Origin: a virus
Virus record (IMG/VR): IMGVR_UViG_3300046170_000148
Location: 62,001 to 126,000 of that record
Reading direction: 5' to 3' (one strand)
DNA length: 64,000 nt
The notes beneath the pieces are model-generated. The model worked only from the letters and a program-made list of their open reading frames with translations, did no database searches and was not told where the DNA came from. The position numbers and the translations under genes are program-made. Below are positions 1 through 8,353 of this stretch, piece after piece (position 1 is the stretch's first letter; every line of letters starts with the position of its first letter).

Positions 1-176
1 TTTGCGGCAAGACCATATTTCTTTTCTTCTAAGTCGCGAGTTCTCGATTCAGGAGTGTCGATACCATACATCCGAATACGTTGCTTACGCATCCACACAC
101 CAAAGCCGAGGTCGATATCAACGTCAACTGTGTCGCCGTCAATAATCTTCACGACATTACATCTATATTCATACAT
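1..176 (-). CDS. Staphylococcal-nuclease-like (SNase/TNase) protein, 3' part outside window
   Basis: Only the first 58 codons are inside the window. The reading frame starts at an ATG that overlaps the upstream glycosyltransferase stop codon (ATGTATGA), the usual arrangement here. The visible N-terminus contains KIIDGDTVDVDI followed by RIRMYGIDTPESRTR, the two conserved strands of the SNase fold. These carry the calcium-binding Asp and the first catalytic Arg region (R-x-x-G-I-D-T-P-E). Family members are calcium-dependent nucleases of about 120-150 residues. In phages they may help degrade host DNA or act in repair, but the role here is not shown. The missing C-terminus prevents a check of the second catalytic Arg. 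Confidence 0.8.
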   Translation of the reverse strand, partial: MYEYRCNVVKIIDGDTVDVDIDLGFGVWMRKQRIRMYGIDTPESRTRDLEEKKYGLAA

Positions 177-819
177 TCATTTGTTTCCTTATTGCTTGAT
201 TACCTTTTTCACCTGTATGGTGAACAATTAGTGGCTTCCTCACTGCGATACCATCTTGATAGTCGATACGCAATGTATTATATGTGTGAGGTAATGGATT
301 TATATATGCAAGTTTTTTCAACTCATCTCCACCCATCATAAAGTAGAGAACCTCTTGGTCACCCTGCACTGGATTACTAACACAGTTACTTGCCCAGTCC
401 CCAAGTATTGTGGGTGTTCCTTCAATCAGAACAACACCAGAATTATACCATTTACCCATCTCATTCCTTCGAGCAGTCCACGGTCTATCCTCTACCATAC
501 CAAGTTTGTTTGGTTCAGACAGGTCAAAGATATGTTCTATATTCCCTTTGATTTCACAATCAGTATCAATCCAACAAACCTTGTCAACATCTCTGAGACG
601 TGAGGTTGTCAGTATCGCACGGGGTTTCTTGAACCAACCCTTTTCCTGCGATTTGATAGGAATGATATGATACATGGATATGTGACTCAACATCTCTTCG
701 GACATACCGAAGTCAGCAATGATGAGGCGACCTTCATTGTGTCGTTCAAAGTTATGAATGAACCACGGGAGTTGCCACTCTGTGTTGATATCACATCCAG
801 TTAGAAATACTTCACGCAT
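169..819 (-). CDS. Glycosyltransferase, GT-A fold, family 8-like
   Basis: Encodes 216 residues. The sequence KVCWIDTDCEIKGNI near residue 80 is a strand followed by a D-x-D motif, as used by GT-A enzymes to bind a metal-nucleotide-sugar. Further on, KWYNSGVVLI matches the conserved N-S-G segment of GT8-like enzymes. HHTGEKG near the C-terminus resembles the final metal-binding His region of that family. The ATG was chosen because it overlaps the preceding stop as ATGCGTGA; an earlier in-frame start would run deep into the neighbour. It is the second-last gene of a chain of sugar-modifying genes and probably acts on a host or phage surface glycan. The donor and acceptor sugars cannot be read from sequence. 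Confidence 0.7.
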   Translation of the reverse strand: MREVFLTGCDINTEWQLPWFIHNFERHNEGRLIIADFGMSEEMLSHISMYHIIPIKSQEKGWFKKPRAILTTSRLRDVDKVCWIDTDCEIKGNIEHIFDLSEPNKLGMVEDRPWTARRNEMGKWYNSGVVLIEGTPTILGDWASNCVSNPVQGDQEVLYFMMGGDELKKLAYINPLPHTYNTLRIDYQDGIAVRKPLIVHHTGEKGNQAIRKQMNV

Positions 820-1459
820 CGATAATCTTATACTCCGTCTTCCAGTTATGTTTTGCAAGACAACCTTCTTCTACCTGAATCGTGGTGAAACTATCTTGTG
901 CCTCTGCACAGAATGGATAGTATTCCTGTAACCACGGAAAAGTATCTAGGTTCAGATACACATCAGTTGGTTTCGCGAACTTAGGTGCAGCCTCTACTAG
1001 CTTCTTCGCGCCTGCGGGCGTGACCATGTATGCGTGTGCGCCTGGGAAGTATCGTTTGGTGGTCAGAGTATTTACACCTAAATTCTGTGGAATATTGAAC
1101 CGACCATATGATGGCGCACCAATGTTCATCGCATACTGAAATGGTTGGGTTGGGAGGGGTGCGGTGATGACCGCATCGTGTTCAAAGATTGCGTAGGTCT
1201 CTTTACCTGATGCACATTCTTTCCACAACGAATAGTGTGACAGGAATGCAGAGATACAATTTAGATTACGAGAGTATCTCTCGTCAAATGCGCTTGGTGG
1301 AATACGTTCACGTTCTAGTAGTTCGAGTGGTTCGTCATTAGGTGTTATGGCACGAAACCATTCTACAGTCACACCGTGTTTTTTACCTGACGCAATACAT
1401 CGTTCTGCGACATCGATACTCGATGAATTGTTGATTAGTGTAATTACTTTTGCTTTCAT
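812..1459 (-). CDS. Glycosyltransferase family 25-like protein
   Basis: Encodes 215 residues beginning MKAKVITL, with an ATGA overlap with the upstream gene. The pattern of an N-terminal strand (VITLINN), a conserved W-F-R-A-I-T segment, SAFLSHYSLWKEC and YAIFEHDAVI is the signature layout of LPS/procollagen-type GT25 enzymes, where E-H-D carries the acidic motif. PGAHAYMVTPAGAKKLVE follows, as in the family. The neighbouring gene is a diverged paralogue with the same motifs in the same order. I infer transfer of a sugar to a lipopolysaccharide or capsule-like acceptor. Specificity is unknown. Confidence 0.75.
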   Translation of the reverse strand: MKAKVITLINNSSSIDVAERCIASGKKHGVTVEWFRAITPNDEPLELLERERIPPSAFDERYSRNLNCISAFLSHYSLWKECASGKETYAIFEHDAVITAPLPTQPFQYAMNIGAPSYGRFNIPQNLGVNTLTTKRYFPGAHAYMVTPAGAKKLVEAAPKFAKPTDVYLNLDTFPWLQEYYPFCAEAQDSFTTIQVEEGCLAKHNWKTEYKIIDA

Positions 1460-2160
1460 GACGTTGTGGTTGAGACCAACCCCCTCTGAATAGTTGTATA
1501 GTAAGGATAGACCACTTGCATCCACGGAAAGAACTGTCTGTTCATGATTGCATCATTGGGCCACATTCCAATACTCTCTGTCATTTTTAATACTTTCTTT
1601 GCACCTTTTGGTGTAATTATATATGCAGAATTTCCAGCGAGTCCGTGAGGATAGTTGTCCTCAAGGTCTGGAACTGGTTGTAACCCCATACGCGAACTGA
1701 CCTTCGAATGAAACAAACTCGCCTTTCGAGTTGCACCACGAGGGTCATTGAGTCCTACTATACCACCTTTGAACCCATCTGTCAAGTCCGAAAATCTAAA
1801 CTTGCGAGTGAAGAGTGCATCATGTTCCAGAACCATAATCGGTTCGTCAAGGTCGATTGACTTCTGCCATAGACGCATGTGACTCACCATACACGCAATA
1901 CGATTCTGTAGGTCTGCGGTCTGATAGTGTTGAAGGTATAGTCCTGTCGCAAAGTCCATACCATCTTGACTTGGTTTGGTTGGATATGTCCAATCAAGTT
2001 TCAACCACATATCTTCTTCGAGAGACTCTGGTGTAGTCGCACGAAAGATTATCGGTTCAAGGTCTGAACCTGTATCATCGATAGACTTGACCACGCGATT
2101 AGATGCATCACGAGAGTCACGGTCATCAAGAAGAGTGATTATGTAGGCTTGCATCAACAT
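1456..2160 (-). CDS. Glycosyltransferase family 25-like protein
   Basis: Encodes 234 residues. AYIITLLDDRDSR at the N-terminus, then ACMVSHMRLWQKSI, PIMVLEHDALF and NSAYIITPKGAKKVLK reproduce the GT25 order of motifs, including the E-H-D acidic site. It resembles the next gene downstream and probably arose by an old duplication. Two ATG codons six bases apart (2160 and 2154) are both possible starts; neither has a clear ribosome-binding site and both lie inside the upstream gene. It belongs to the same overlapping transcription unit of surface-glycan genes. Confidence 0.72.
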   Translation of the reverse strand: MLMQAYIITLLDDRDSRDASNRVVKSIDDTGSDLEPIIFRATTPESLEEDMWLKLDWTYPTKPSQDGMDFATGLYLQHYQTADLQNRIACMVSHMRLWQKSIDLDEPIMVLEHDALFTRKFRFSDLTDGFKGGIVGLNDPRGATRKASLFHSKVSSRMGLQPVPDLEDNYPHGLAGNSAYIITPKGAKKVLKMTESIGMWPNDAIMNRQFFPWMQVVYPYYTTIQRGLVSTTTS

Positions 2161-2854
2161 CTAATACCATTTCCCAATCTTTTGCTGAGTATGCACCACC
2201 ATTATAAGAGGTGTGATAATAATCATACGGTTCAGAGAGAATCTGATACCAACCCTCTTCAGCGCCCCTAAGTTTCTCTTCGTTATATAGTCGTTCTACT
2301 AACTTACAGTCCCATATACGTTGTGGGTGAATAATCATTGCGTCATTTATAAAGAAACTTGAATACTCATTATCATTACAAATACGATGATGTTGTAAGT
2401 TTGTTGCAGCGCTTCTTGTATTGAAACCAAGAGGCATTTCCTCTTCCCAAGACTTTTTTATTAATTCTTCCCAGTCAACTTGGTCAGACACAATCGTTTC
2501 GAAACGAGCCCGAATAACAATATCTGTTTGAATATTCTTCATTATATGATTATGAATCAAAATTTGTTTGTGCCAATGAGGAGAAACTCGTTTCACATAT
2601 TCCACTTGAGGACTACAATGTATATCGGGATGCATTGCGTCCCGTCTACCTTGACTCTCAGCATCAGGGTATGGTTCGATAGTCAATGGATGATAGGTAG
2701 ACTCTGGTTCATCAATATAGAAGTCTGCATCATAGTCTGACTCCGTATATGTAGCCGTATAAAAGTTGTCGTGTGGAATTCTTTCTCTTAGAAGATTGGT
2801 ATAATCTTCACCAGTCCACCTACCTGACACACACAACGAAACATTTATCGACAC
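2126..2854 (-). CDS. Uncharacterised protein of the glycan-modification cluster
   Basis: Encodes 242 residues. I place the start at GTG because GGAGA lies at the right distance upstream and the GTG just overlaps the previous stop (TAA). The longer frame starting at 2893 has no such support. The centre contains DIVIRARFETIVSD and later FFINDAMIIHPQRIWD. This pattern, a basic I-R-x-R strand followed by a strand and a late acidic segment, is reminiscent of polysaccharide-biosynthesis proteins of the WavE type. I cannot assign a family with confidence. Its position between GT25 enzymes and a sugar nucleotidyltransferase suggests a glycosyltransferase-like role. Confidence 0.55.
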   Translation of the reverse strand: MSINVSLCVSGRWTGEDYTNLLRERIPHDNFYTATYTESDYDADFYIDEPESTYHPLTIEPYPDAESQGRRDAMHPDIHCSPQVEYVKRVSPHWHKQILIHNHIMKNIQTDIVIRARFETIVSDQVDWEELIKKSWEEEMPLGFNTRSAATNLQHHRICNDNEYSSFFINDAMIIHPQRIWDCKLVERLYNEEKLRGAEEGWYQILSEPYDYYHTSYNGGAYSAKDWEMVLDVDASLHNHSS

Positions 2855-4167
2855 AGGTAAGTCTCCAAGTCTTCGGGTGTTCCCAGACCCCACATAGTCT
2901 TTGCCTCATATGTGTGTATCTGTTTACCTTCTTTGAGGGCGAGATTATACACAGGACAAACATAGAATTCATTATTCACACGAATATCATGGTAAATCAT
3001 ATCTTCGGCATAGGTTACATAATCCTTACCACGTTTCCAGTAGTAGAACCCAACAGTCGCATTGTCACTGATAGGGTTCTTCTCTGCGACCTCTACAACC
3101 ATTCCCATACCATCAGTCTTTGCGTATGACCACTTGGGGTGGGTTGCCTTGAATGTGACAAGACCACCATCAGCTTCTTTCTCGTTCATTGTATACATGA
3201 AGTCAATCGCGTCCCACTCAACATACTGGTCAGAGTTCGCGATGAACAATGGGTTATCGTTGTCGATATATTCTTTTGCAAGAAGAGTTGTGCAGGCTGC
3301 ACCTTCGGTCACACCATCGACCTCTACAATCTTACAGTTCGGTGCAATCAGGTTCAACATTGAGTCGAGGTTATATTGTTTGCGGTGTTCTTTCTGAACA
3401 ACAAAGATATAGTTTGTATCAAACCCTAGATTATCCACAACGGTCTGAATCATAGGTTTACCCTCGACATCAATCAAAGGTTTGGGAAAGGTATATCCCG
3501 CATCGGCAAAACGACTCCCCGCCCCTGCCATCGGAATCAAGACATTGAGTTTATCATCTTTCCATTTCGGTTTCACGGGTTTGTCTTTTATCTTTTCTAT
3601 TAGGTCAACGTTTACTTCTTCGGGTGAACTCACTCGTATCACATTCGCACCTGAACGATGAGCTGCAAGTAGACCTGTTGGAGAGTCCTCAATAATAACA
3701 GTTTCTTCGGGTAACACTCCACATTGAGACATTGCTTTCCAGTATATCTCTGGATGTGGTTTTGCGTGACCTACATCATCAGCAGTAATAAAAAATGAAC
3801 ATAGATGAATAACACCAATTCTGGATAGGCATTTCTCCACAGTTCTTTTAATCGCATTAGAGCATATTCCAATATCATAACGGTTTTCCTTTAGTCGTAA
3901 GAACAAATCTATAATGTCATCGTTCTGTTGTATCGTATCTAATCTATCATATGTGTTCAGTTGTTTTTCTTCGAATATCTTTTTCGACTCTGATTCAGAG
4001 TAACCCATACGAGATAGTTTGTCTTTGGTGGTCATACCATCATAGACTCTCAGGTGTTCCTCCTGAGTTATTGCACGGTTACCCAATGCTTTGTTTAGTG
4101 CTTCGTAGTGGATATCCTTTGTGTCAACCAGAACACCATCTAGGTCAAAGAGGACAAGTTTAATCAT
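2845..4167 (-). CDS. Bifunctional HAD phosphatase / sugar nucleotidyltransferase fusion
   Basis: Encodes 440 residues with two recognisable domains. Residues 1-200 are a HAD hydrolase of the beta-phosphoglucomutase type: LVLFDLDGVLVDT carries the catalytic D-x-D, ICSNA motif II, and IIEDSPTGLLAA motif IV. Residues 205-440 are a nucleotidyltransferase: VLIPMAGAGSRFADAGY then FPKPLIDVEGKPMI is the classic G-x-G-x-R and P-K-P signature of enzymes that make NDP-sugars, and FIANSDQYV is the later acidic motif. A phosphatase and an NDP-sugar synthase in one chain suggest sequential steps in making an activated sugar or polyol. The start overlaps the upstream stop as ATGA. The exact substrate is unknown. 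Confidence 0.85.
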   Translation of the reverse strand: MIKLVLFDLDGVLVDTKDIHYEALNKALGNRAITQEEHLRVYDGMTTKDKLSRMGYSESESKKIFEEKQLNTYDRLDTIQQNDDIIDLFLRLKENRYDIGICSNAIKRTVEKCLSRIGVIHLCSFFITADDVGHAKPHPEIYWKAMSQCGVLPEETVIIEDSPTGLLAAHRSGANVIRVSSPEEVNVDLIEKIKDKPVKPKWKDDKLNVLIPMAGAGSRFADAGYTFPKPLIDVEGKPMIQTVVDNLGFDTNYIFVVQKEHRKQYNLDSMLNLIAPNCKIVEVDGVTEGAACTTLLAKEYIDNDNPLFIANSDQYVEWDAIDFMYTMNEKEADGGLVTFKATHPKWSYAKTDGMGMVVEVAEKNPISDNATVGFYYWKRGKDYVTYAEDMIYHDIRVNNEFYVCPVYNLALKEGKQIHTYEAKTMWGLGTPEDLETYLCR

Positions 4168-4781
4168 TTGGTCAATGCGATGATATATGTGTCACCACAC
4201 TTTGTTTCTTTGCGTCTATCATATGTCTTATGATTATATTTTTCAAGTGTTGTCATAAAATGATTATGTTTCAATACATCATATAAGTCAAGACGATTTT
4301 GAATCCACGGGTTAGACATTTCGTTTTGACTCATTCTATGTAAAGGCCAGATATCTTCGATGAAATATGTTCCATCCTCTTTTAAAAAAGAAATACAGTT
4401 CTCAAAAGTCAGTCGATTTGCTTCAGGCCAATGTGCGCCATCATCAATAATAAAGTCAAACTTCACATCACCCCATTCACTCTTAATCTTACTTCCAAGA
4501 GACGCATCCATAGAGTCTGCTTTTAACCAGTGAACACGTTCTTCACTCAAAATATCCAACTCCTCTGGTAGAGTCCTCACGAAGATGTCAATCGTATAGA
4601 TGTTCGCATTCGGAAAGTATTCATGAAACGCACGAGTTGATGCACCCTTGAAAGTTCCAATCTCAAGAAGATTAATTTGTTCTTCTCTCACGGGTTCAAA
4701 GTATTTCTCATATTCTTTATAGTAGTGATGTTTTTCTGTTCCTTTATCACACTGATATTTGTCAAATAGTTCTTTAAGCAT
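4164..4781 (-). CDS. Class I SAM-dependent methyltransferase, macrocin/CmcI-like
   Basis: Encodes 205 residues starting MLKELFDKYQCDKG. The start was chosen for its ATGCTTAA overlap with the preceding stop. LLEIGTFKGASTRAF is motif I of the SAM-binding Rossmann fold, IYTIDIF follows as motif II, and FDFIIDDGAHWPEANRLTF is the conserved D-D-G-x-H segment of the Methyltransf_24/CmcI-like group, where the acidic residues bind a metal. Such enzymes methylate sugar hydroxyls or other small molecules. Here it sits between a sulfotransferase-like gene and an NDP-sugar synthase, which fits decoration of a glycan. Confidence 0.75.
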   Translation of the reverse strand: MLKELFDKYQCDKGTEKHHYYKEYEKYFEPVREEQINLLEIGTFKGASTRAFHEYFPNANIYTIDIFVRTLPEELDILSEERVHWLKADSMDASLGSKIKSEWGDVKFDFIIDDGAHWPEANRLTFENCISFLKEDGTYFIEDIWPLHRMSQNEMSNPWIQNRLDLYDVLKHNHFMTTLEKYNHKTYDRRKETKCGDTYIIALTK

Positions 4782-5473
4782 TCCAATAGTTCCTTGTTGG
4801 GCCTGTGTCGAAGTCATAACCCCAGTGGTCGATGTCTTGTTTATACCAATCCGCGACAATCTGTGTTGTCTCTGGTGTATATATGTCTTTGTAATGAATC
4901 CCGTGTCCCGTCTTACCTTTGTCATTAGGCACACGGGTTACGTTTCTTGGTTCAGGATTTGCGAGAGTTCCGAAGTATTGTTTTACATCATCATTATAGT
5001 TCTCAAATCTAAGGATATCACACTTCACATTACCGTTCTCATCGGCTACATGAAAATGCGATGGATACCAGTTACGAACTGCACGATGCCACATATACTC
5101 TTCCCCGCCCCACTTATGTCGTTCCTCAAGGAATGCCTCAAACGAAGAGATGTCTGCATATTCTGGTGGTTGTGTCCCCTCATGCAAGATTACTTTCTTT
5201 GCAAACAGATATCGAGAGACAACTCTATCCCACGGATTACGGCACAATCGCAACCGCACGGAACTGGTCACGAAGGTCTGACCGCCAGTATCTCAGTGGA
5301 GCATGTTCGTAACCCTGATGGTCTTGAGTCTTTTTCATCTTCTCAACCAGACCTTTGGTATATTTCTTATTGATATGATGGTCAGGTTGTGCGAGTAACA
5401 CTTGTTTGCGGATGTCCATATTCTTGCGAATCGTCATACCACCGTTTTTTGGAATGTGAACAAATAGTTTCAT
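4774..5473 (-). CDS. Sulfotransferase family protein (frame interrupted once)
   Basis: The N-terminal part reads MKLFVHIPKNGGMTIRKNM, the 5'-PSB loop of PAPS-dependent sulfotransferases (family 2 type H-I-P-K-x-G/A-G-x-T/S). The downstream frame carries RNPWDRVVSRYLFAKK, the 3'-phosphate-binding R-N-P-x-x-R motif. The two halves lie in different frames. Removing one base from the pair of G at 5241-5242 (CC on the coding strand) joins them as VAIVRNPWD, exactly as expected, giving 232 residues. It probably moves sulfate from PAPS to a sugar or small-molecule hydroxyl. The start makes an ATGA overlap with the methyltransferase upstream. Sequencing error is more likely than a real frameshift. 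Confidence 0.75.
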
Positions 5474-6009
5474 TTTCTTTCCCACTTTACATACATTCTA
5501 TTCTGGTCAGGCATAAACTCCGTGACCTTATAACCCGTTGCTTCTGAAAGCATTATATGATGATTTATATGCCATTCAAAGAAAGGAACTTTGTTCACAT
5601 TCTTATTGTCATGGTCACGATGGCCTGGATTACATCTCCAGTAGATACGCGACTTATCTTTCATACAGAACTTAGTCAAGTTATCGATTTGTTTTGCAAC
5701 ATCCGTAAACTCACCAAAGTTAATACTACCTAAACAAAACGCAACATCAAACTTCTCTTGAGGTTTATAGTCCTCTATTGCCACCTGTTCGTCTGACCCA
5801 ATGTCTGTAATATCGATACCGTGTAAGTTTTTAAGGTGTCTTTTAAAAGGATTAACCCCACAACCCACGTCAAGCACAGATTCTGTATCATTAATTTCAT
5901 CTATCAATCTCCATCCAGTCCAGTAATAACTATCAAGTCCTGCGGTGCGGGAACTCGGCCAATCATATGTGAAATAATCTCTTAACCATTCTCTGTCGTA
6001 GGTAACCAT
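5470..6009 (-). CDS. Class I SAM-dependent methyltransferase
   Basis: Encodes 179 residues. SVLDVGCGVNPFKRHLK is the SAM-binding motif I with the glycine-rich loop. LHGIDITDIGSD is motif II, and KFDVAFCLGSINFGE the post-II segment. The N-terminal DREWLRDYFTYDWPSSRTAGLDSYYW is rich in aromatic residues and common to small marine phage methyltransferases. Substrate unknown. It lies between two P-loop/sulfotransferase-like genes and is translationally coupled to the next one by an ATGA overlap. Confidence 0.72.
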   Translation of the reverse strand: MVTYDREWLRDYFTYDWPSSRTAGLDSYYWTGWRLIDEINDTESVLDVGCGVNPFKRHLKNLHGIDITDIGSDEQVAIEDYKPQEKFDVAFCLGSINFGEFTDVAKQIDNLTKFCMKDKSRIYWRCNPGHRDHDNKNVNKVPFFEWHINHHIMLSEATGYKVTEFMPDQNRMYVKWERK

Positions 6010-6519
6010 ATATAGTAATCTCTTTTTCCATCATTATGTTTTTCAAGTTCATGTTCTTGAACAAATTCCGTGATGAGAAGGTTCTGCATCTGTATCTGTT
6101 CTATCATATTGTCATCATCTCGATACCAATTGTAGTTAGGATACTTGATATTCCAACCACCACATTGATGCCACCAATCGAAACATTCTTGGTTAGTTCT
6201 ATATACCAAATGAATAGGACAACCAAAGTCCATGAGATATGGTAAGTGATATGCAAATGTGTGAGACTTGATTACGCGAATGCCCTCACCACTGAAAGGT
6301 TCGTCCCAGTGTTTCTCTTCGTTTCTAAACTCCATGCCAGGGGTCAAAGTATGCACCCCTATGCATCAAGTCTTTACAACCATCACGACCACGCCAATAC
6401 TCTCGTTCAGGTGACATATCTGTCTTGTCAAGGTCATCACGAGTGTATAGGTGGTCTTCTACATATCCACTCCAACGACTGCCTGGCGCACCTGTTACGA
6501 AGATATACTTACCGTTCAT
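5982..6519 (-). CDS. P-loop sulfotransferase-like marine phage protein (frame interrupted once)
   Basis: The N-terminus KYIFVTGAPGSRWSGYV is a strand followed by a P-loop-like G-A-P-G-S segment, and RGAYFD continues as PGMEFRNEEKHWDEPF only if one C is removed from the four-C run at 6340-6343 (read as G on the plus strand). The join gives 178 residues. Marine T4-like phages carry homologous proteins with the same TGAPGSRWS opening and AYFDPGMEF segment; their function is unproven. I infer a nucleotide- or PAPS-binding fold. The C-terminus (VYRTNQECFDWW) matches the R-x-x-x-x-C/D-W pattern seen in sulfotransferase-like proteins. Confidence 0.65.
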
Positions 6520-7147
6520 TCTTTGGTCTTATCCCATTCCATACTTGTTCATCAAGCCAGTGAGAGTCAACATGCTTTACATACTTCTCATTCTGGTTCT
6601 CACTGATTGTCTTATTTATTCGTTCATCATCATATGCAATCGGGAAGTCTAGAACCTTTGACAACCACTTCAGGTATGCACCGCCATAGAGATAGAGTGA
6701 CTCGTGTGATAGGAAGTGTAGGTCTGCATCTAGATTGTAATAGTATTGTAGTGCAGTCGGCATTGTCACTTCTTTTCGGACTCGTCTCTGTTGCTCTTTA
6801 TTGATATTCTCTTCTCTTACAACGACACATACTTTCACATCGTATCCTGCGTCTTGTGCTTCTTTCACGACTTCTTGTATCTTCGGAACTTGTTTCACTC
6901 CATCATACACAAAAGGCACACTGACGTTTGCGACAATAGCAGAACCTTTCAACATACTCTTTGTCTTTGACGGGTCAACCCAACACTCTGCAAAGGGTTC
7001 TTCATCACTTGGTATCCAATACTTGTCACCAAAGTCCCACCCACTTACATATGGATGATAACCAAGAACTTTACTAAACAGATGATTACCAGACCCTTGT
7101 GGGCCTGTGACTATCAGTAGTCGTTTATACTCGTTGCTGCCCGACAT
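6509..7147 (-). CDS. P-loop NTPase, kinase/sulfotransferase-like
   Basis: Encodes 212 residues. LLIVTGPQGSGNHLFSKVLG is a hydrophobic strand followed by a G-x-x-G-S-G-N-H loop, a P-loop variant in which the usual K is N-H; this form occurs in sulfotransferase-like phage proteins. Later VKVCVVVREENINKEQQRR supplies an R-rich helix in the place of a lid. It overlaps the upstream cupin gene by 23 bases and the next P-loop gene by 11, so it is almost certainly co-translated with them. Substrate unknown. It may belong to the surface-modification pathway encoded around it. Confidence 0.6.
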   Translation of the reverse strand: MSGSNEYKRLLIVTGPQGSGNHLFSKVLGYHPYVSGWDFGDKYWIPSDEEPFAECWVDPSKTKSMLKGSAIVANVSVPFVYDGVKQVPKIQEVVKEAQDAGYDVKVCVVVREENINKEQQRRVRKEVTMPTALQYYYNLDADLHFLSHESLYLYGGAYLKWLSKVLDFPIAYDDERINKTISENQNEKYVKHVDSHWLDEQVWNGIRPKNER

Positions 7148-7805
7148 AGGTTCTCACTTTCAATGGGTTGACTTCATCTGTTGGCCCTGTTGCAGAGTCA
7201 GGACTGAATACAAATAACGTAACATCCTCACCCTTATTACACATAAAATTATGTAAAACATTTCTTTCCATAACCCAACAGTCACCCGCTTTGATAGGGA
7301 ACATCTCACCATTATCAAGTTCAATCTCACCCTTGCCAGACAGAACTAATCCGATGCGTTGACTTGGGTGGGTGTGGAGAGTCTGTTTCATTCCTGCGGG
7401 GAAGTGGACATAGTTGATAACGGGGAGTCCAAGACGGCCTGGGTTTACTGCGGTGGTGTTCGTGCCACCATCCATATATGACAGGTTGCCTTTTGGATTA
7501 TCGTGTGGTATAAACATGCGGTCATCGTTGAGATGTAGACCGTAGAACTTGATGTGAGCAAACACAGATGTCTCGTTGTGTGTCTCAACCGTGAACTCAT
7601 TATCTGTCTGTCCTGCAAAACTGTTTGTCTCAACAGACCATCCATTCTTCATATGGACACTACAATCTTTGCCCATGATATAACTCGTTCCAATAGACTC
7701 GTGATTGTTGAGATAGGTCGTGTTAATACCCCTTACAACTTGGATATCATAATTCCAAATATCAGTAACCTGATAGGTCTCTGTATTCTCAATTTGTTTC
7801 ATCAT
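7125..7805 (-). CDS. Cupin-domain protein
   Basis: Encodes 226 residues. The C-terminal half has a clear cupin barrel: YVHFPAGMKQTLHTHPSQRIGLVL carries the first motif with H-x-H and a spaced acidic/polar site, followed by FPIKAGDCWVMERNVLHNF, the second motif with P-x-G-D and the last metal His. The N-terminal 110 residues may form a second, degenerate barrel (SVHMKNGWSVETN, FAHIKFYG). Cupins bind Fe, Mn or Zn and act as isomerases, epimerases or dioxygenases. Its neighbours are an amidotransferase and glycan enzymes. The start overlaps the preceding stop as ATGA. Confidence 0.7.
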   Translation of the reverse strand: MMKQIENTETYQVTDIWNYDIQVVRGINTTYLNNHESIGTSYIMGKDCSVHMKNGWSVETNSFAGQTDNEFTVETHNETSVFAHIKFYGLHLNDDRMFIPHDNPKGNLSYMDGGTNTTAVNPGRLGLPVINYVHFPAGMKQTLHTHPSQRIGLVLSGKGEIELDNGEMFPIKAGDCWVMERNVLHNFMCNKGEDVTLFVFSPDSATGPTDEVNPLKVRTYVGQQRV

Positions 7806-8353
7806 AATCCTGTCACTTCTCTAATCTCATAAGGTATAAAGGGGTTTGTCATTCTTTCTGGATGCCAGACAATCGCACAGACATTACCCTTTATCCAAGA
7901 CTCTGTGTTACCTTCATCATCAATGTATAATTGTATCACATTTTGGGGTAGTTTGTCAATAGAAATATTATGAAAACTGTTCACATGCCTGTGTGTAGGT
8001 ATGTTACCATAGACGAGATGTTCGGTATCATAGTGACCCTCACAGCCCTTTGTGCTGCCACCAAGCATCTCTGTCAGGAGAAACGCACCATGACAGATAC
8101 CGAGCATGGGTTTACCCAGTCTCGACATTTCGGTTATGAGGGATACTTCTGTGAGGATGCGAATCTCTTCGTTATCCCCACCCGTAATGATGAGTAGGTC
8201 GAGAGACTCCGCAAGGGATTCATAATCTAAGTCTTCACGGTTGGGGATGGGGATGAGTTCATGACCCTTCAACAACCTATACCAGTTGTGGTCTAAAGAG
8301 TCATGAACTTGTCCGTTGTGCGTGAGGACTCGTTGTGTGAGTCCTACTCTCAT
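7802..8353 (-). CDS. Class I glutamine amidotransferase-like protein (peptidase C26 type)
   Basis: Encodes 183 residues. KPMLGICHGAFLLTEMLGG is the nucleophile elbow with the catalytic Cys (G-I-C-H-G), preceded by LLIITGGDNEE, the oxyanion strand. CAIVWHPERM near the C-terminus supplies the catalytic H-P-E pair. The HVNSFHNI segment is conserved in C26/GATase proteins that act as stand-alone gamma-glutamyl hydrolases. No synthetase domain is fused, so it may hydrolyse gamma-glutamyl compounds or supply ammonia to a partner. The ATG follows the upstream stop directly. Its placement next to a di-iron protein and a cupin is unusual. Confidence 0.78.
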   Translation of the reverse strand: MRVGLTQRVLTHNGQVHDSLDHNWYRLLKGHELIPIPNREDLDYESLAESLDLLIITGGDNEEIRILTEVSLITEMSRLGKPMLGICHGAFLLTEMLGGSTKGCEGHYDTEHLVYGNIPTHRHVNSFHNISIDKLPQNVIQLYIDDEGNTESWIKGNVCAIVWHPERMTNPFIPYEIREVTGL

